From a virus: 43,663 nucleotides of DNA. The stretch lies in the IMG/VR virus record IMGVR_UViG_3300045944_000376, positions 1-43,663 of that record; one strand, given 5' to 3'. Below, in pieces: positions 5,914 to 13,914 of the stretch. The translations under genes were made by a program, and so were the position numbers. How positions within the stretch are numbered: position 1 is the first letter of the stretch; the number at the start of each line of letters is the position of its first letter. The notes under the pieces are model-generated. The model was not told where the DNA came from. It was given only the letters and a program-made list of their open reading frames with translations, and did not search any database.

Positions 5914-7741
5914 CAGTCCACGTCCCGGTCATGGCCAGCGCGTGCCAGTGGGTGGGGTTGACGGCAAGAAGCGTAAGCGAACTATAGAGCACGGTACTCT
6001 CCGCGTATCCGGCACTGCCGCTCGAACCTACCCCCGCAATTCGAATGATGTCGCCTGCCGCGGCACGAATGCGCAGGCCCTGACTGGTATAGACGGTGAA
6101 ATAGAATACCAGGCCCGCTGTCGCTGACGGCAGATCTATCTGCGATTTGGCCGTGCTGTTGGTTGGCACCAGGACCCGGTTCGACTCGTCGGCGCTCAAT
6201 ACATGGGGTGCGGCTTCCGTAGCGGTGGCCGGGGCGCTCACCGAGAGCCGTGTCAAGATGGCGGGGCCGATCCGGGTGATCGTGTTGTTTTCGGCACGGA
6301 TACACAGGGTCGCCATGCCTGCGTCGGCATCGAGATCTTCTACCCAGAGCTGCACCGCATCTGCCGGCGAGGTGGTGGGCGCGGTCCCCACCTTGAGCGC
6401 TAGCCCGGCAGCCAGGCCGCTGGTCACGTTTCCGCCCGTCGAGACGAAATTGCCCGCGCCATCCATGCGCCAGCGCTCGCCCTGGGTGATCGTGCCGGCC
6501 AAGGTCGTATTGAAGACGATCGTGGAGCCTTGGGCGGTTGGCGTCCAGGTCTCTGTCCCGGCCATATCGATCCAGGTCCGCACCTGGGAGGGAAAGGCCG
6601 TGCCATCATGGCCGCGTCCGCCTACCCGCACAAACACCTGTCCGGGCCCGGTGGCAGCCGGCACCGCCTCTGTGCCGCCAGAGCGATAGCCATAGAGGGC
6701 ATTGACGTGGTTGGTCGTGGTGGAGAAGAGCTGCTGCTGGACGTGGTTATTGGCGCTATCCTGGCGCAGGATCGCATAGCTCTGATTCACTTTGATCGAG
6801 CCATTAACGGTCAGGTTAAAGGCCGGGTCTGGGGCGATCCCAACCCCCAGCCGTCCATCGCTGGTCGTGGTGAGGCCGGGCGTGGCTTCTACCGTCTGCC
6901 CGCCACTGGCAAAGCGCGTCACACTGAGCGGCGTGCCCGCAGGCACCCGGACATCGAGCGCGGCTTTCACGCCAGCCGGGTGCGTCGCCACGGTCGTGAG
7001 GAGGCCGTCGGTGGTTTCGGTCACGGTGCCGTAGCGCGTACTGCCCGGCGTCGTTTCTGAGGCGGCCACGCCCGCCAACGTGCCGCCAGTCAGGCTCAGC
7101 CCGCTGCCCACCTGCAGTTCTTCGACCGGGCCCGCCCCCGTGGTGCTGCGTCCCAGCAGGCGGGGAGTCGCGCTCACCGCCTGGAGCTTTGCATAGGTGA
7201 TCGCCGCATCGGGGATCTGCGCCTTGCTCTGCCCCGCCGTACTGTGGTCCCAGGCAACCGTCGCCGTATCCATCACCACCCGTTCCCCGGTGAGCAGGCT
7301 ATGCGCCGTACTGACGAGGTAACTGGCATCCGGCGGTGCCCCACCGCCTCCGCCGCCACTGGCGCCGACCGGAAAGACATTCGTGCCATCGCAATAGAGG
7401 AACGTGCGTTCACCCTGCGGTACCGCAAAGCCGCTCCCGGTGGCGGGTTTCACCGTGACCGTAAAGGCACCGGTGGTACGGTTATCGACGACGAACACCC
7501 GGCCCTCGGCGGGCACGATCAGGTTGACGTTGGCGAGCAGGGTCCCGGTCAGGACGAGAATCATATGCATGGCCTCGCCCTGGTTATCGGTCGTCAGCGT
7601 GTAATCCGTCGCGGCGAGTGGAATCGTCGTCACCCCGGAGATCCCTAAACTGACGTTCGCAAATCCGTCATTGCTCAACGTCTCTTTGCCGAGACTGCCG
7701 ACGAGCATCAAGTCGATATTGCGCACTGGGGTGGTAGGCAT
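5903..7741 (-). CDS. Tail fibre / receptor-binding protein
   Basis: 612 residues. It has the low-complexity, strand-rich make-up of fibre proteins: an N-terminal part ending in a Gly linker (GASGGGGGG), then phrases common in phage fibres such as AAITYAKLQAVSATPRLLGR, GSGLSLTGGTLAG, LGVGIAPDPAFNLTVNGSIKVNQ and GNVTSGLAAGLALKVG. The C-terminal 100 residues (ESNRVLVPTNSTAKSQIDLPSATAGL) resemble small carbohydrate-binding fibre tips. There is no chaperone or intramolecular peptidase signature. It directly follows the tail-tip gene (stop of that gene at 7742), which fits attachment of the fibre to the tip. Confidence 0.78.
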   Translation of the reverse strand: MPTTPVRNIDLMLVGSLGKETLSNDGFANVSLGISGVTTIPLAATDYTLTTDNQGEAMHMILVLTGTLLANVNLIVPAEGRVFVVDNRTTGAFTVTVKPATGSGFAVPQGERTFLYCDGTNVFPVGASGGGGGGAPPDASYLVSTAHSLLTGERVVMDTATVAWDHSTAGQSKAQIPDAAITYAKLQAVSATPRLLGRSTTGAGPVEELQVGSGLSLTGGTLAGVAASETTPGSTRYGTVTETTDGLLTTVATHPAGVKAALDVRVPAGTPLSVTRFASGGQTVEATPGLTTTSDGRLGVGIAPDPAFNLTVNGSIKVNQSYAILRQDSANNHVQQQLFSTTTNHVNALYGYRSGGTEAVPAATGPGQVFVRVGGRGHDGTAFPSQVRTWIDMAGTETWTPTAQGSTIVFNTTLAGTITQGERWRMDGAGNFVSTGGNVTSGLAAGLALKVGTAPTTSPADAVQLWVEDLDADAGMATLCIRAENNTITRIGPAILTRLSVSAPATATEAAPHVLSADESNRVLVPTNSTAKSQIDLPSATAGLVFYFTVYTSQGLRIRAAAGDIIRIAGVGSSGSAGYAESTVLYSSLTLLAVNPTHWHALAMTGTWTVGT

Positions 7742-10123
7742 CTAGGCTCCCTCTGCCGCGGCGGCCCGTGACACGCCATTGCGGCCCACTTGCACCACTG
7801 TGGCTTCCAGCGTCGTCTGGGGCGCGCCAAAATCGCTCGTCTGGTCTGCCACCGTGTACACATACGTGTCTTCCAGTTGATACTGTCCGGCCTCGGGCAC
7901 GTCGATCGCGCGCGCCAGCGTGGTCCGGGTCGCATCCGTATAGATGAGCACACGATAGGTGAGCAGATCCGGGTCTGGCGTCGCCTGGCTGCCGTCGACC
8001 CACGCCCCGGGAAACCGTGCGCGTCCGCGCCAGGCAAACAGCCAGTCCCCGTTCGTCTGGAGCGTCAGGTGCAGCGTCGCCACCGTCCACGGCGTCAGGT
8101 TCTCCATCGGCGCGGCATGCGTTTGTGCGTTCGCATCGGCCAGGCTCAAGCCTCGCGTCACCGTCTTGTAGGCGCGCAGGACCGCGCGCCAGGCCAGGGG
8201 CATCTCCAGCCGATACACGCTCTGGTCGAGCACCGTAAACGGTTCGTCCGCCATATGCGTCCCTGTCGCCCATTCCGTGCCACGGCGCCCGCGCCAGAAA
8301 TGTCGCAGCTCGTACGTGTCCGGGGCAACCAGGACGGCCTCGCGGAACTGGACCAGCTCGCTCCCCAGCAGCGCCAGATTGCCCCCGAACTGGAAGGCCT
8401 CCGGGGTGATCGAGGTGAGGCTGCCATGGTGCAGCACGACGGTCACCACCGAGGTCGTATCGGTCCAGTGCGCCGGGGCATCGGGCAAGGCGGTCGTGGC
8501 ATCGCCCCAGATCCCTTCGAGCGTCCCCGTGTGGCGATAGGTATACGCCTGGCCGCTCGCATCGGCATCATACAGCGATCCCCCAGGCCAGCCTTGCGTC
8601 GCCGGAGGACTGGGATAGGTATAGACCCAGTGCAGGCGTGGCGCGGTATCCTCGGCGGTGAGCGCTGGCAGCGCCAGAAAGCGCGCCAGCGTCGGATCCA
8701 GGAAGTCCAGCTCCTGCCCGGTCTCTGGTCCCGTCCCGGGCGCCGCCCCGGGGACCCACATGACGGCCGCGCTATCGCCCCGTCCCTGGCATTCGAGCAG
8801 GCCCGGTCGGCCATAGGAGAGCTGGCCGAGATTGATCGTATAGAGCGCCTCGCGGCTCTCCACGGTAATACGGTCGCCGGGCTCCAGAAAGGCCCAGGGA
8901 CGCCCCACCGTGAACTGGTAGGAGGTACGTTCGATCCAGATTTGATCGAGGGTTTGTTGCGCCAGGTCTTTGGCCTCCCCGTCATCCAGCGCGAGCACGG
9001 TCGAGACCGCGCGCGGTTGTTCGACTGCAGTGGGGAGGAAGCCGATCATGGCCTGTTGCGTGCTCTGCTGATAGCCGCGATTGGGAGCCACGTAATTGAC
9101 GCTGAATTGCGTCGGCAGCGCCCGCTCCCGGGCACGGGGAATCTGCAATCCGGTCGTCTCCTGGTCTTCTTGATCCGTGGCATCCAGGGCGCCTTCAGGA
9201 ATGTGCGCCACCTCGTCCCCCCGCTCCTGGCTGCGCCCCACAATCTGGAGGCCGGATTCAAACAGATAAAAGCGATACGCGAAGGTGAGCGGTTCGATAA
9301 TAGTGCGTACCGCCTGGACATTGACCGTCGCCATGGCGATGGGGTTGGTCGGCACGGCGCTCCACTCCAACTGCTCTTCCGGCAAGCCCACGGCGGTACA
9401 GAGTTGGGTGAGCACCTGCGGTAAGGTGGGGAGCGGATCCTGGTAGACCTCGAAGTTGAAATTGGGGACACGTGGAAACGCCCCCATATCGTAATTCGTC
9501 ATGACGAGATAGCACAGGTACGGATAGCCCGGCGTATTGGCGAGGCCCAACGCCGCGCTGATCGTGGCATCGGGATTCTGATCCCCTTCGCCGCGGTGCA
9601 ATTGCCAGTTCTCTGGCCAGTCGAGCGCCTGATCCCGGTCATAGATGACGGTATTATCGGCCCAGACGGTTTGAATGCCGAGGATAAAGCCACTGATCAA
9701 GGTATCGCACAGCGCAATCGCCAGATCTACGCTATACGTTTTGGTGATACTCACCGCCGCGGGACCACCCCCTTTGCCGCCTTCGGCTTCCTCGCGGTGC
9801 TCGTGCTCGATTTTGGGGCCCATCCAGATAATGTTCCCGGCCAGGCGATACCGGCCCCAGATCTGGGGGATCGGTTGCGCGTAGGACGAGGTTTGGAGGA
9901 CCAGATCGGCAATGGAGTCTTGCTCATTGATTTGATCCGGCGCGGTGGCATAATCGTAAATGCCGCCGGCGATCCCGCCCACCGTCGCGCCGAGCGCCAG
10001 ATAGGTGCCGATTTGCGCCACCGTGAACGGTACGGAGGCGCCATAACTCACCACCGCCAGCACCACGGCCGCGACCGCCAACCCTACGAGCGTGCCGATT
10101 TGCCCTGCAGACATATTGCTCAT
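7742..10123 (-). CDS. Tail-tip / baseplate hub protein (J-like, Phage-tail_3 type)
   Basis: 793 residues from ATG at 10123. This start overlaps the NlpC/P60 stop (ATGA) and gives MSNMSAGQIG; the frame is open further up, but only in the shadow of that gene. Residues 5-40 are hydrophobic (GTLVGLAVAAVVLAVVSYGAS). SYAQPIPQIWGRYRLAGNIIW, just downstream, is the hallmark of the tail-tip family that includes gene transfer agent host-specificity proteins and lambda J relatives. Large beta-rich domains follow. It forms the distal tail hub that carries the fibre and opens the tail tube. The order DUF2460, DUF2163, NlpC/P60, tip protein is the conserved GTA/lambda-like order. Confidence 0.85.
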   Translation of the reverse strand: MSNMSAGQIGTLVGLAVAAVVLAVVSYGASVPFTVAQIGTYLALGATVGGIAGGIYDYATAPDQINEQDSIADLVLQTSSYAQPIPQIWGRYRLAGNIIWMGPKIEHEHREEAEGGKGGGPAAVSITKTYSVDLAIALCDTLISGFILGIQTVWADNTVIYDRDQALDWPENWQLHRGEGDQNPDATISAALGLANTPGYPYLCYLVMTNYDMGAFPRVPNFNFEVYQDPLPTLPQVLTQLCTAVGLPEEQLEWSAVPTNPIAMATVNVQAVRTIIEPLTFAYRFYLFESGLQIVGRSQERGDEVAHIPEGALDATDQEDQETTGLQIPRARERALPTQFSVNYVAPNRGYQQSTQQAMIGFLPTAVEQPRAVSTVLALDDGEAKDLAQQTLDQIWIERTSYQFTVGRPWAFLEPGDRITVESREALYTINLGQLSYGRPGLLECQGRGDSAAVMWVPGAAPGTGPETGQELDFLDPTLARFLALPALTAEDTAPRLHWVYTYPSPPATQGWPGGSLYDADASGQAYTYRHTGTLEGIWGDATTALPDAPAHWTDTTSVVTVVLHHGSLTSITPEAFQFGGNLALLGSELVQFREAVLVAPDTYELRHFWRGRRGTEWATGTHMADEPFTVLDQSVYRLEMPLAWRAVLRAYKTVTRGLSLADANAQTHAAPMENLTPWTVATLHLTLQTNGDWLFAWRGRARFPGAWVDGSQATPDPDLLTYRVLIYTDATRTTLARAIDVPEAGQYQLEDTYVYTVADQTSDFGAPQTTLEATVVQVGRNGVSRAAAAEGA

Positions 10124-10569
10124 GGCGCGGTCTCCTCCACGCCGGGGAACCGATAGACGGCCATGATCCTGGGCCCCCAGGCCGGCGGGATCGGCTGGTG
10201 CAGTACCCCGCGCCGATGATCGGCATGGACGATGTCCTCCCTGGTGATGAGCACCGCCGCATGATTGGCGACGTGACCAAACCGCACCAGGAGGATATCG
10301 CCCGGGTGCCTGTCGTCCCATGCGGCCACCTGACACCCGGCGCGCTCCAGGGCGTGCCGATAGCGCTCATCGTGCTGGTGCAAATGCCACTGGGGGCTGT
10401 AAACCGGACGGGGCGTGCGTGGATCGAGACACCCAACGGCGAGCGCGACACTATAGAGCAGATAGGCACAGTCCACCCCGCCCTGCGGCCCTTTGAGGTT
10501 TTGCAGATGTTTGTAGGGGGTACCCACCCAGCTCAAGGCTTCGGCGACGATGGCGGCACGGGTCACCAT
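10120..10569 (-). CDS. NlpC/P60-family tail peptidase
   Basis: 149 residues. Catalytic Cys34 lies in GGVDCAYLL, His103 in VANHAAVLI, and a third polar residue is likely His115 or His118 (DIVHADH). The spacing fits the NlpC/P60 cysteine peptidase fold, here in its minimal single-domain form. In siphoviruses and GTAs such a protein sits at the tail tip and cuts peptidoglycan peptides during DNA entry. Start ATG at 10569 shares one base with the DUF2163 stop, and its own stop overlaps the tip-protein start, so three genes are coupled. Confidence 0.85.
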   Translation of the reverse strand: MVTRAAIVAEALSWVGTPYKHLQNLKGPQGGVDCAYLLYSVALAVGCLDPRTPRPVYSPQWHLHQHDERYRHALERAGCQVAAWDDRHPGDILLVRFGHVANHAAVLITREDIVHADHRRGVLHQPIPPAWGPRIMAVYRFPGVEETAP

Positions 10570-11453
10570 TACGGCGCCTCCGGTCGCGCAACAGCGGGCT
10601 TGAGCAGCGGATTCTCCAACACCCGGTCGATCCCTGGAAGGTGCGGAAACCCGCCGAAGTGCCGCGCATTATTAAAGGTCCCAACACACGTCTCGAACCG
10701 CTTGTCGTCGCCTCGAATCGCCTCGTACTGGTCGCCGACGTTACACACGAACGGGAGCGGGCGATGGAAGTAAAACAGCGTCGACTCCCAGTGACGAATG
10801 TCCATCTGGTGGCCCTGGTTGGGTCCACTGGTGAAGGTGATGACCCCCTCATCGAAGAAGCCATCCGGCGCGCCCTGGTTGGCGTCGAACAGCTGGAAGA
10901 GCGGACTCGGCCCCAGGGCGGTAATACTGCCGGTCCGCGTATGTGGCCCGAGGTCCACCGTGCAGCGACTATCCCCGAGCCGCCACGGACAGGTCGGGGC
11001 GAACACCCGGCCCACATGCACGTCCAGGGCTTCCAGTTGGCCATGCAGCGAGGTGCGCACGCGTCCGGTCTGGCGTTCGAGCGTCCCCAGTGTCCCGGCC
11101 AGGAGGATGTTGCACCCCTGCGCATCGATCACGGTTGGGAGCACGTCCCAGCGCGCCTCGAAAATCAGCACCGCCGCCTCGTCCCACAGCCCGGCCTCGA
11201 TGGCTTGCTCATCGCTCGAGGTGAGGAACGTACTCACATCGAGCGTGCCAGGCGCGAGCGTCGAGGTCGTCTGCGTCGCCGTTGCCAGCAGGCCGGCCGC
11301 GGCATAATAGGTGAGCCCGTCGATCACCAGGTCCTGATCATGATCGACCCAGCCAAACACCTGCCCATCGCGCCGCGTCACGCGCCAGAAGGTGGCGAGG
11401 CTCGTCGTCGTCTGCGTGTAGTGATCTTTGAGCGCCTGGGTCCACGGTTTCAA
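10569..11453 (-). CDS. DUF2163-type tail protein
   Basis: 294 residues starting with TTG at 11453, within the stop of the upstream gene (TTGA overlap). The N-terminal part (TTSLATFWRVTRRDGQVFGWVDHDQDLVIDG) and APTCPWRLGDSRCTVDL are the conserved parts of the DUF2163/BR0599 family, found between DUF2460 and NlpC/P60 genes in GTA-like tails. Conserved Cys residues in the CPWRLGDSRC segment recall the iron-sulfur or disulfide site of lambda gpL-like proteins. The role is tail-tip assembly. The family assignment is by order and motif. Confidence 0.85.
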   Translation of the reverse strand: MKPWTQALKDHYTQTTTSLATFWRVTRRDGQVFGWVDHDQDLVIDGLTYYAAAGLLATATQTTSTLAPGTLDVSTFLTSSDEQAIEAGLWDEAAVLIFEARWDVLPTVIDAQGCNILLAGTLGTLERQTGRVRTSLHGQLEALDVHVGRVFAPTCPWRLGDSRCTVDLGPHTRTGSITALGPSPLFQLFDANQGAPDGFFDEGVITFTSGPNQGHQMDIRHWESTLFYFHRPLPFVCNVGDQYEAIRGDDKRFETCVGTFNNARHFGGFPHLPGIDRVLENPLLKPAVARPEAP

Positions 11454-12055
11454 CTCGCGACCTCCCTGATTTCTACCAGCTCTATGGCGTCACACGAATA
11501 CGCGTCCGGCGCTACCCGCCGGATCGGCAACGTCTCGATATCGAAGCGCACGGGGACGTCGAAGGCGCCCTGCGCTTCGAGCACGGCGCCTGCTGCCGGC
11601 GGGGACGGCAGGGTCACCAGACCGGTCGTCCAGTCGATGGCGTACCCCACCACCTCCACGCTGTCGAGCCAGAGCGTCAGCGTTCCCACCACGGGCTTCG
11701 TGAGGATACGCGTGGTCTGCCAGGCGCCCACCTGATAGCGCTTGACGAGCTGAAACGCGGTCGTCGTCCCATCGCCCGTGCCAATCGGATTATCGAACGT
11801 GCTATCCGTGAAGTCGCGGAACCTGAATCCGTTCTGGCGTCCCACGGCGACGGCGCGGAAAAAATCCAGCAGCACGGTGATCTCGTCACGCGTGCGGTGC
11901 GTACTACCCACGTCGTAGCGGCAGCGGGCCTGCGCCCAGCCTCGATTACGCCGCTCCACGCCATCGCCCTGGAGCACCACCGTGGTGCTGTATGCCGGTC
12001 CCCCAGTCGCTCCGTAGGCCAGCGCTGCGGGAAACGGCGGGTCTTCGACGAACAT
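11450..12055 (-). CDS. DUF2460-type distal tail protein, copy 2
   Basis: 201 residues from ATG at 12055 (MFVEDPPFPAALAYGATGG). The frame extends upstream, but that part is a shadow of the first DUF2460 gene. Shared with the next gene up: FP..LAYG.TGGP.Y at the start, HRT..EI..LL.FFRAVA.GR in the middle, FDN.IGTGDG, and FDVPVRF...TLPI near the end. The family is a lambda gpM/distal-tail-like component. Its stop overlaps the DUF2163 start. Confidence 0.82.
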   Translation of the reverse strand: MFVEDPPFPAALAYGATGGPAYSTTVVLQGDGVERRNRGWAQARCRYDVGSTHRTRDEITVLLDFFRAVAVGRQNGFRFRDFTDSTFDNPIGTGDGTTTAFQLVKRYQVGAWQTTRILTKPVVGTLTLWLDSVEVVGYAIDWTTGLVTLPSPPAAGAVLEAQGAFDVPVRFDIETLPIRRVAPDAYSCDAIELVEIREVAS

Positions 12056-12056
12056 G

Positions 12057-12671
12057 CTAGGCGCCCTCGTCCGGTTCTTCTTGCAACACTTCAAGCAGCT
12101 CCAGCGCGTCGCAGGTGAAGGCGTCCACCGAGACATACTGTATCGGCAGCGTATCACTGGCAAAGCGCACGGGCACGTCGAACTCACCCGACGCCGCAAT
12201 GACCGCGCCGAACGCCGGCGGCACGGCAAAGCGGAGCATCCCGGTCTGGGCAAATAAGGTGTAGTCCGTGGTGACCACGCCGTCAAGCGTCACCACGATG
12301 GTCGTGGCCACGGGCGCCCGCACGAGGCGATACACGCTCGAGCTCCCACTGGTATACAGCTTGCGCAGATAGTGATCGGTATTCCCGCCGTCCCCCGTGC
12401 CAATCACGTTGTCGAAGGTGTAATCCGTGTGATCGTGAAACCGAAAGCTATACGCCCGCCCCTGCGCCACGGCGCGAAAGAAGGCGAGGAGCGGGGCGAT
12501 CTCGGCCGCGGTGCGGTGCTGGAAGCTCACCGTCCAGCGCCCGCGACTCTGCGCCCAATGCTGCTGGCGCGCTTCGTAGCCGCCAGGCGAGGTGAAGAGA
12601 TCGGTGGCATATTCCGGCCCGCCAGTCACCCCATAGGCAAATTCTCGGGGAAATTCGGCGTCACGAAACAT
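12057..12671 (-). CDS. DUF2460-type distal tail protein, copy 1
   Basis: 204 residues, ATG at 12671 with a GGGAGA site just upstream. It is the paralogue of the gene that follows it. Both carry the HRTA.EI...LAFFRAVAQGR core and the FDVPVRFASDTLPIQYV ending. Two tandem copies in one tail module are unusual. They may form hetero-oligomeric rings, or one may have specialised. It is the first gene of the leftward block after the plus-strand moron island, so it needs either read-through or its own promoter. Confidence 0.82.
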   Translation of the reverse strand: MFRDAEFPREFAYGVTGGPEYATDLFTSPGGYEARQQHWAQSRGRWTVSFQHRTAAEIAPLLAFFRAVAQGRAYSFRFHDHTDYTFDNVIGTGDGGNTDHYLRKLYTSGSSSVYRLVRAPVATTIVVTLDGVVTTDYTLFAQTGMLRFAVPPAFGAVIAASGEFDVPVRFASDTLPIQYVSVDAFTCDALELLEVLQEEPDEGA

Positions 12672-12724
12672 TTTTTCTCCCAGGGCTCAAGTTTTTTCTG
12701 TGGCCTGTCGATACGTCCATAGAG

Positions 12725-12751
12725 TACAATAAGTCCACAGGAGGATTCACC
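12725..12751 (+). promoter_or_regulatory. Candidate -10 and ribosome site for the moron genes
   Basis: TACAAT at 12725-12730 is a good -10 hexamer in a locally AT-rich gap after CAAGTTTTTT. No convincing -35 lies at 17 bp. A strong CAGGAGG site precedes the ATG at 12752. The gap separates divergent genes, so some promoter is expected here. Confidence 0.4.
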
Positions 12752-12931
12752 ATGGATGAAACCACACGCCGAACGATCAAGATCAGCACGGAAGCCCTCC
12801 ACGCCCTCCGCATCCTGGCTGCCTATCAAGGGAAAAGGCAGCATGAAGTGGTCGAACACCTCATTGTCGAGGCGTTGCAGGTGGAAGAACGACACCGTGC
12901 ACGCCAGAAAGGCACGCACCATGACCGCTGA
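12752..12931 (+). CDS. Small ribbon-helix-helix-like protein
   Basis: 59 residues starting MDETTRRTIKISTEALHALR, with a perfect AGGAGG site 7-8 bases upstream. A short basic strand followed by two helices (ALHALRILAAYQGKRQHEVVEHLIVEALQVEE) is the pattern of CopG/Arc-type DNA-binding proteins. It is the first gene of a four-gene plus-strand island set inside the minus-strand tail operon, so it may autoregulate the island. The end overlaps the next start by 11 bases. Confidence 0.7.
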   Translation: MDETTRRTIKISTEALHALRILAAYQGKRQHEVVEHLIVEALQVEERHRARQKGTHHDR

Positions 12932-13052
12932 ACACTGGTTTCTGGCTCTCCTGTCGTTTGCGACCTTACTCTACGTCGCGTGGAGTATGGGCCGCATCAT
13001 TACCGTACAACGCGCGATCGCGCAGATGGTGCGCGAGCTGCACAACCGTTAA
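12921..13052 (+). CDS. Very small single-pass membrane protein
   Basis: 43 residues: MTAEHWFLALLSFATLLYVAWSMGRI, then ITVQRAIAQMVRELHNR. One membrane helix lies at about 6-24 with a short basic cytoplasmic tail. The start overlaps the end of the ribbon-helix-helix gene. It could be a holin-like or accessory membrane peptide of the moron. I recognise no family. Confidence 0.55.
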   Translation: MTAEHWFLALLSFATLLYVAWSMGRIITVQRAIAQMVRELHNR

Positions 13053-13071
13053 CACCAGAAAGACATGTCCC

Positions 13072-13464
13072 ATGTTGACTACCACGTTGACCACGCTTAT
13101 CGCTGTGTTACTGCTCGCCGCCGTCCCGGCCTGGACCCAGAACCTGGCACCTGATTGTGATCCGCACTCGCCACGGACTGGCGCGCTCTGCCAGCGTCTC
13201 CAAGAGTTCCACGCCCAAAAAGCTCGGCTCGATAGGCAGAGTGAGGCTGATCGCGCCGCCAGGCTTGCGGAAATCCAGAAGCTCGGTGCTCCTATACGGG
13301 CAAAGTTGGAGGCCATGCGGAAGGCATCGGAGCACAAGCTCTCCACCATGCCTCTTGATGAGCATACGGTGACGCACACCTGGATCGATCATCGCGGGCG
13401 CACACAGCGCACAGAAACGACCTGTACGTTTTATCAATCCAAGACCGAATGCCATACCAGGTAA
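13072..13464 (+). CDS. Secreted small protein with helical core
   Basis: 130 residues from ATG at 13072. The N terminus (MLTTTLTTLIAVLLLAAVPAWTQ) is a clear Sec signal peptide. The mature part has a Cys pair (DCDPHSPRTGALC), a charged helix (LQEFHAQKARLDRQSEADRAARLAEIQKL) and a C-terminal Cys pair (TTCTFYQSKTEC). It is periplasmic or exported by prediction. It lies between the membrane peptide and the lipoprotein in the same plus-strand island. Function unknown; host-surface or envelope modification in the lysogen is a guess. Confidence 0.65.
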   Translation: MLTTTLTTLIAVLLLAAVPAWTQNLAPDCDPHSPRTGALCQRLQEFHAQKARLDRQSEADRAARLAEIQKLGAPIRAKLEAMRKASEHKLSTMPLDEHTVTHTWIDHRGRTQRTETTCTFYQSKTECHTR

Positions 13465-13476
13465 GGAGACTCGCTC

Positions 13477-13908
13477 ATGAAACCCTTTGCCCTCTGTATC
13501 CTCGCCCTTGCCCTGCTCGCCAGCGGCTGTGCCACCGTGCCGTTGGCGCCCGCGACGCCTGACCGCCTCGTCACCCAGCGACTGGCGCCTGAGACTGCAA
13601 CGATTGTGATCTACCGTCCCCCCATTCTGGGCCTGGCCTTCTTGCACACCGTGATGCTCGATGGGGTCATGGTCGGCAGCCTCGCCACCCGGACGTACCT
13701 GGAGATCCCCGTCACGCCAGGGCCGCACATTCTGGGTGTCGGCGCTGAAGCCCAACTGCATCGGCGCGCCCTGCACCTGGACGCCGGCGAGACGATCTAT
13801 ATCAAGTCAGGCGCCAAACCGGGCAGCATCGTGCTGAGCCAGATGGACCCCAAGGAGGGCGCGCGCGCCTTAAGTCGCAGCCGCCTCGCCCAGCGCCTGG
13901 ACCAGTAA
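13477..13908 (+). CDS. DUF2846-like lipoprotein
   Basis: 143 residues with an AAGGAG site. MKPFALCILALALLASGCATV has a textbook lipobox (ASGC, Cys18). The mature part (ATIVIYRPPILGLAFLHTVMLDGVMVGSLATRTYLEIPVTPGPH) matches the compact beta fold of DUF2846-type lipoproteins known from Gram-negative bacteria. It ends 6 bp from the tape-measure stop, convergent to it. With its neighbours it forms a cargo island likely to alter the lysogen's envelope, for example against superinfection. It could also be a lysis-related outer-membrane component, but spanins are usually smaller and less globular. Confidence 0.75.
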   Translation: MKPFALCILALALLASGCATVPLAPATPDRLVTQRLAPETATIVIYRPPILGLAFLHTVMLDGVMVGSLATRTYLEIPVTPGPHILGVGAEAQLHRRALHLDAGETIYIKSGAKPGSIVLSQMDPKEGARALSRSRLAQRLDQ

Positions 13909-13914
13909 CCCCGC

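Noticed and set aside
4117-5961. Plus-strand frame of 614 codons
   Set aside because: It is a long antisense shadow of the BNR lipoprotein and neighbours caused by high GC; it has no domain pattern.
7790-9424. Plus-strand frame of 544 codons
   Set aside because: Antisense to the tail-tip gene, rich in Arg/Gly/His, and without start signals.
10124-10336. N-terminal extension of the tail-tip gene
   Set aside because: The extension overlaps the NlpC/P60 gene and reads as its shadow; the ATG at 10123 with ATGA coupling is better.
12056-12286. N-terminal extension of the second DUF2460 gene
   Set aside because: It is the shadow of the first DUF2460 gene (Arg/Ser/Cys-rich); the paralogue alignment starts at the ATG at 12055.
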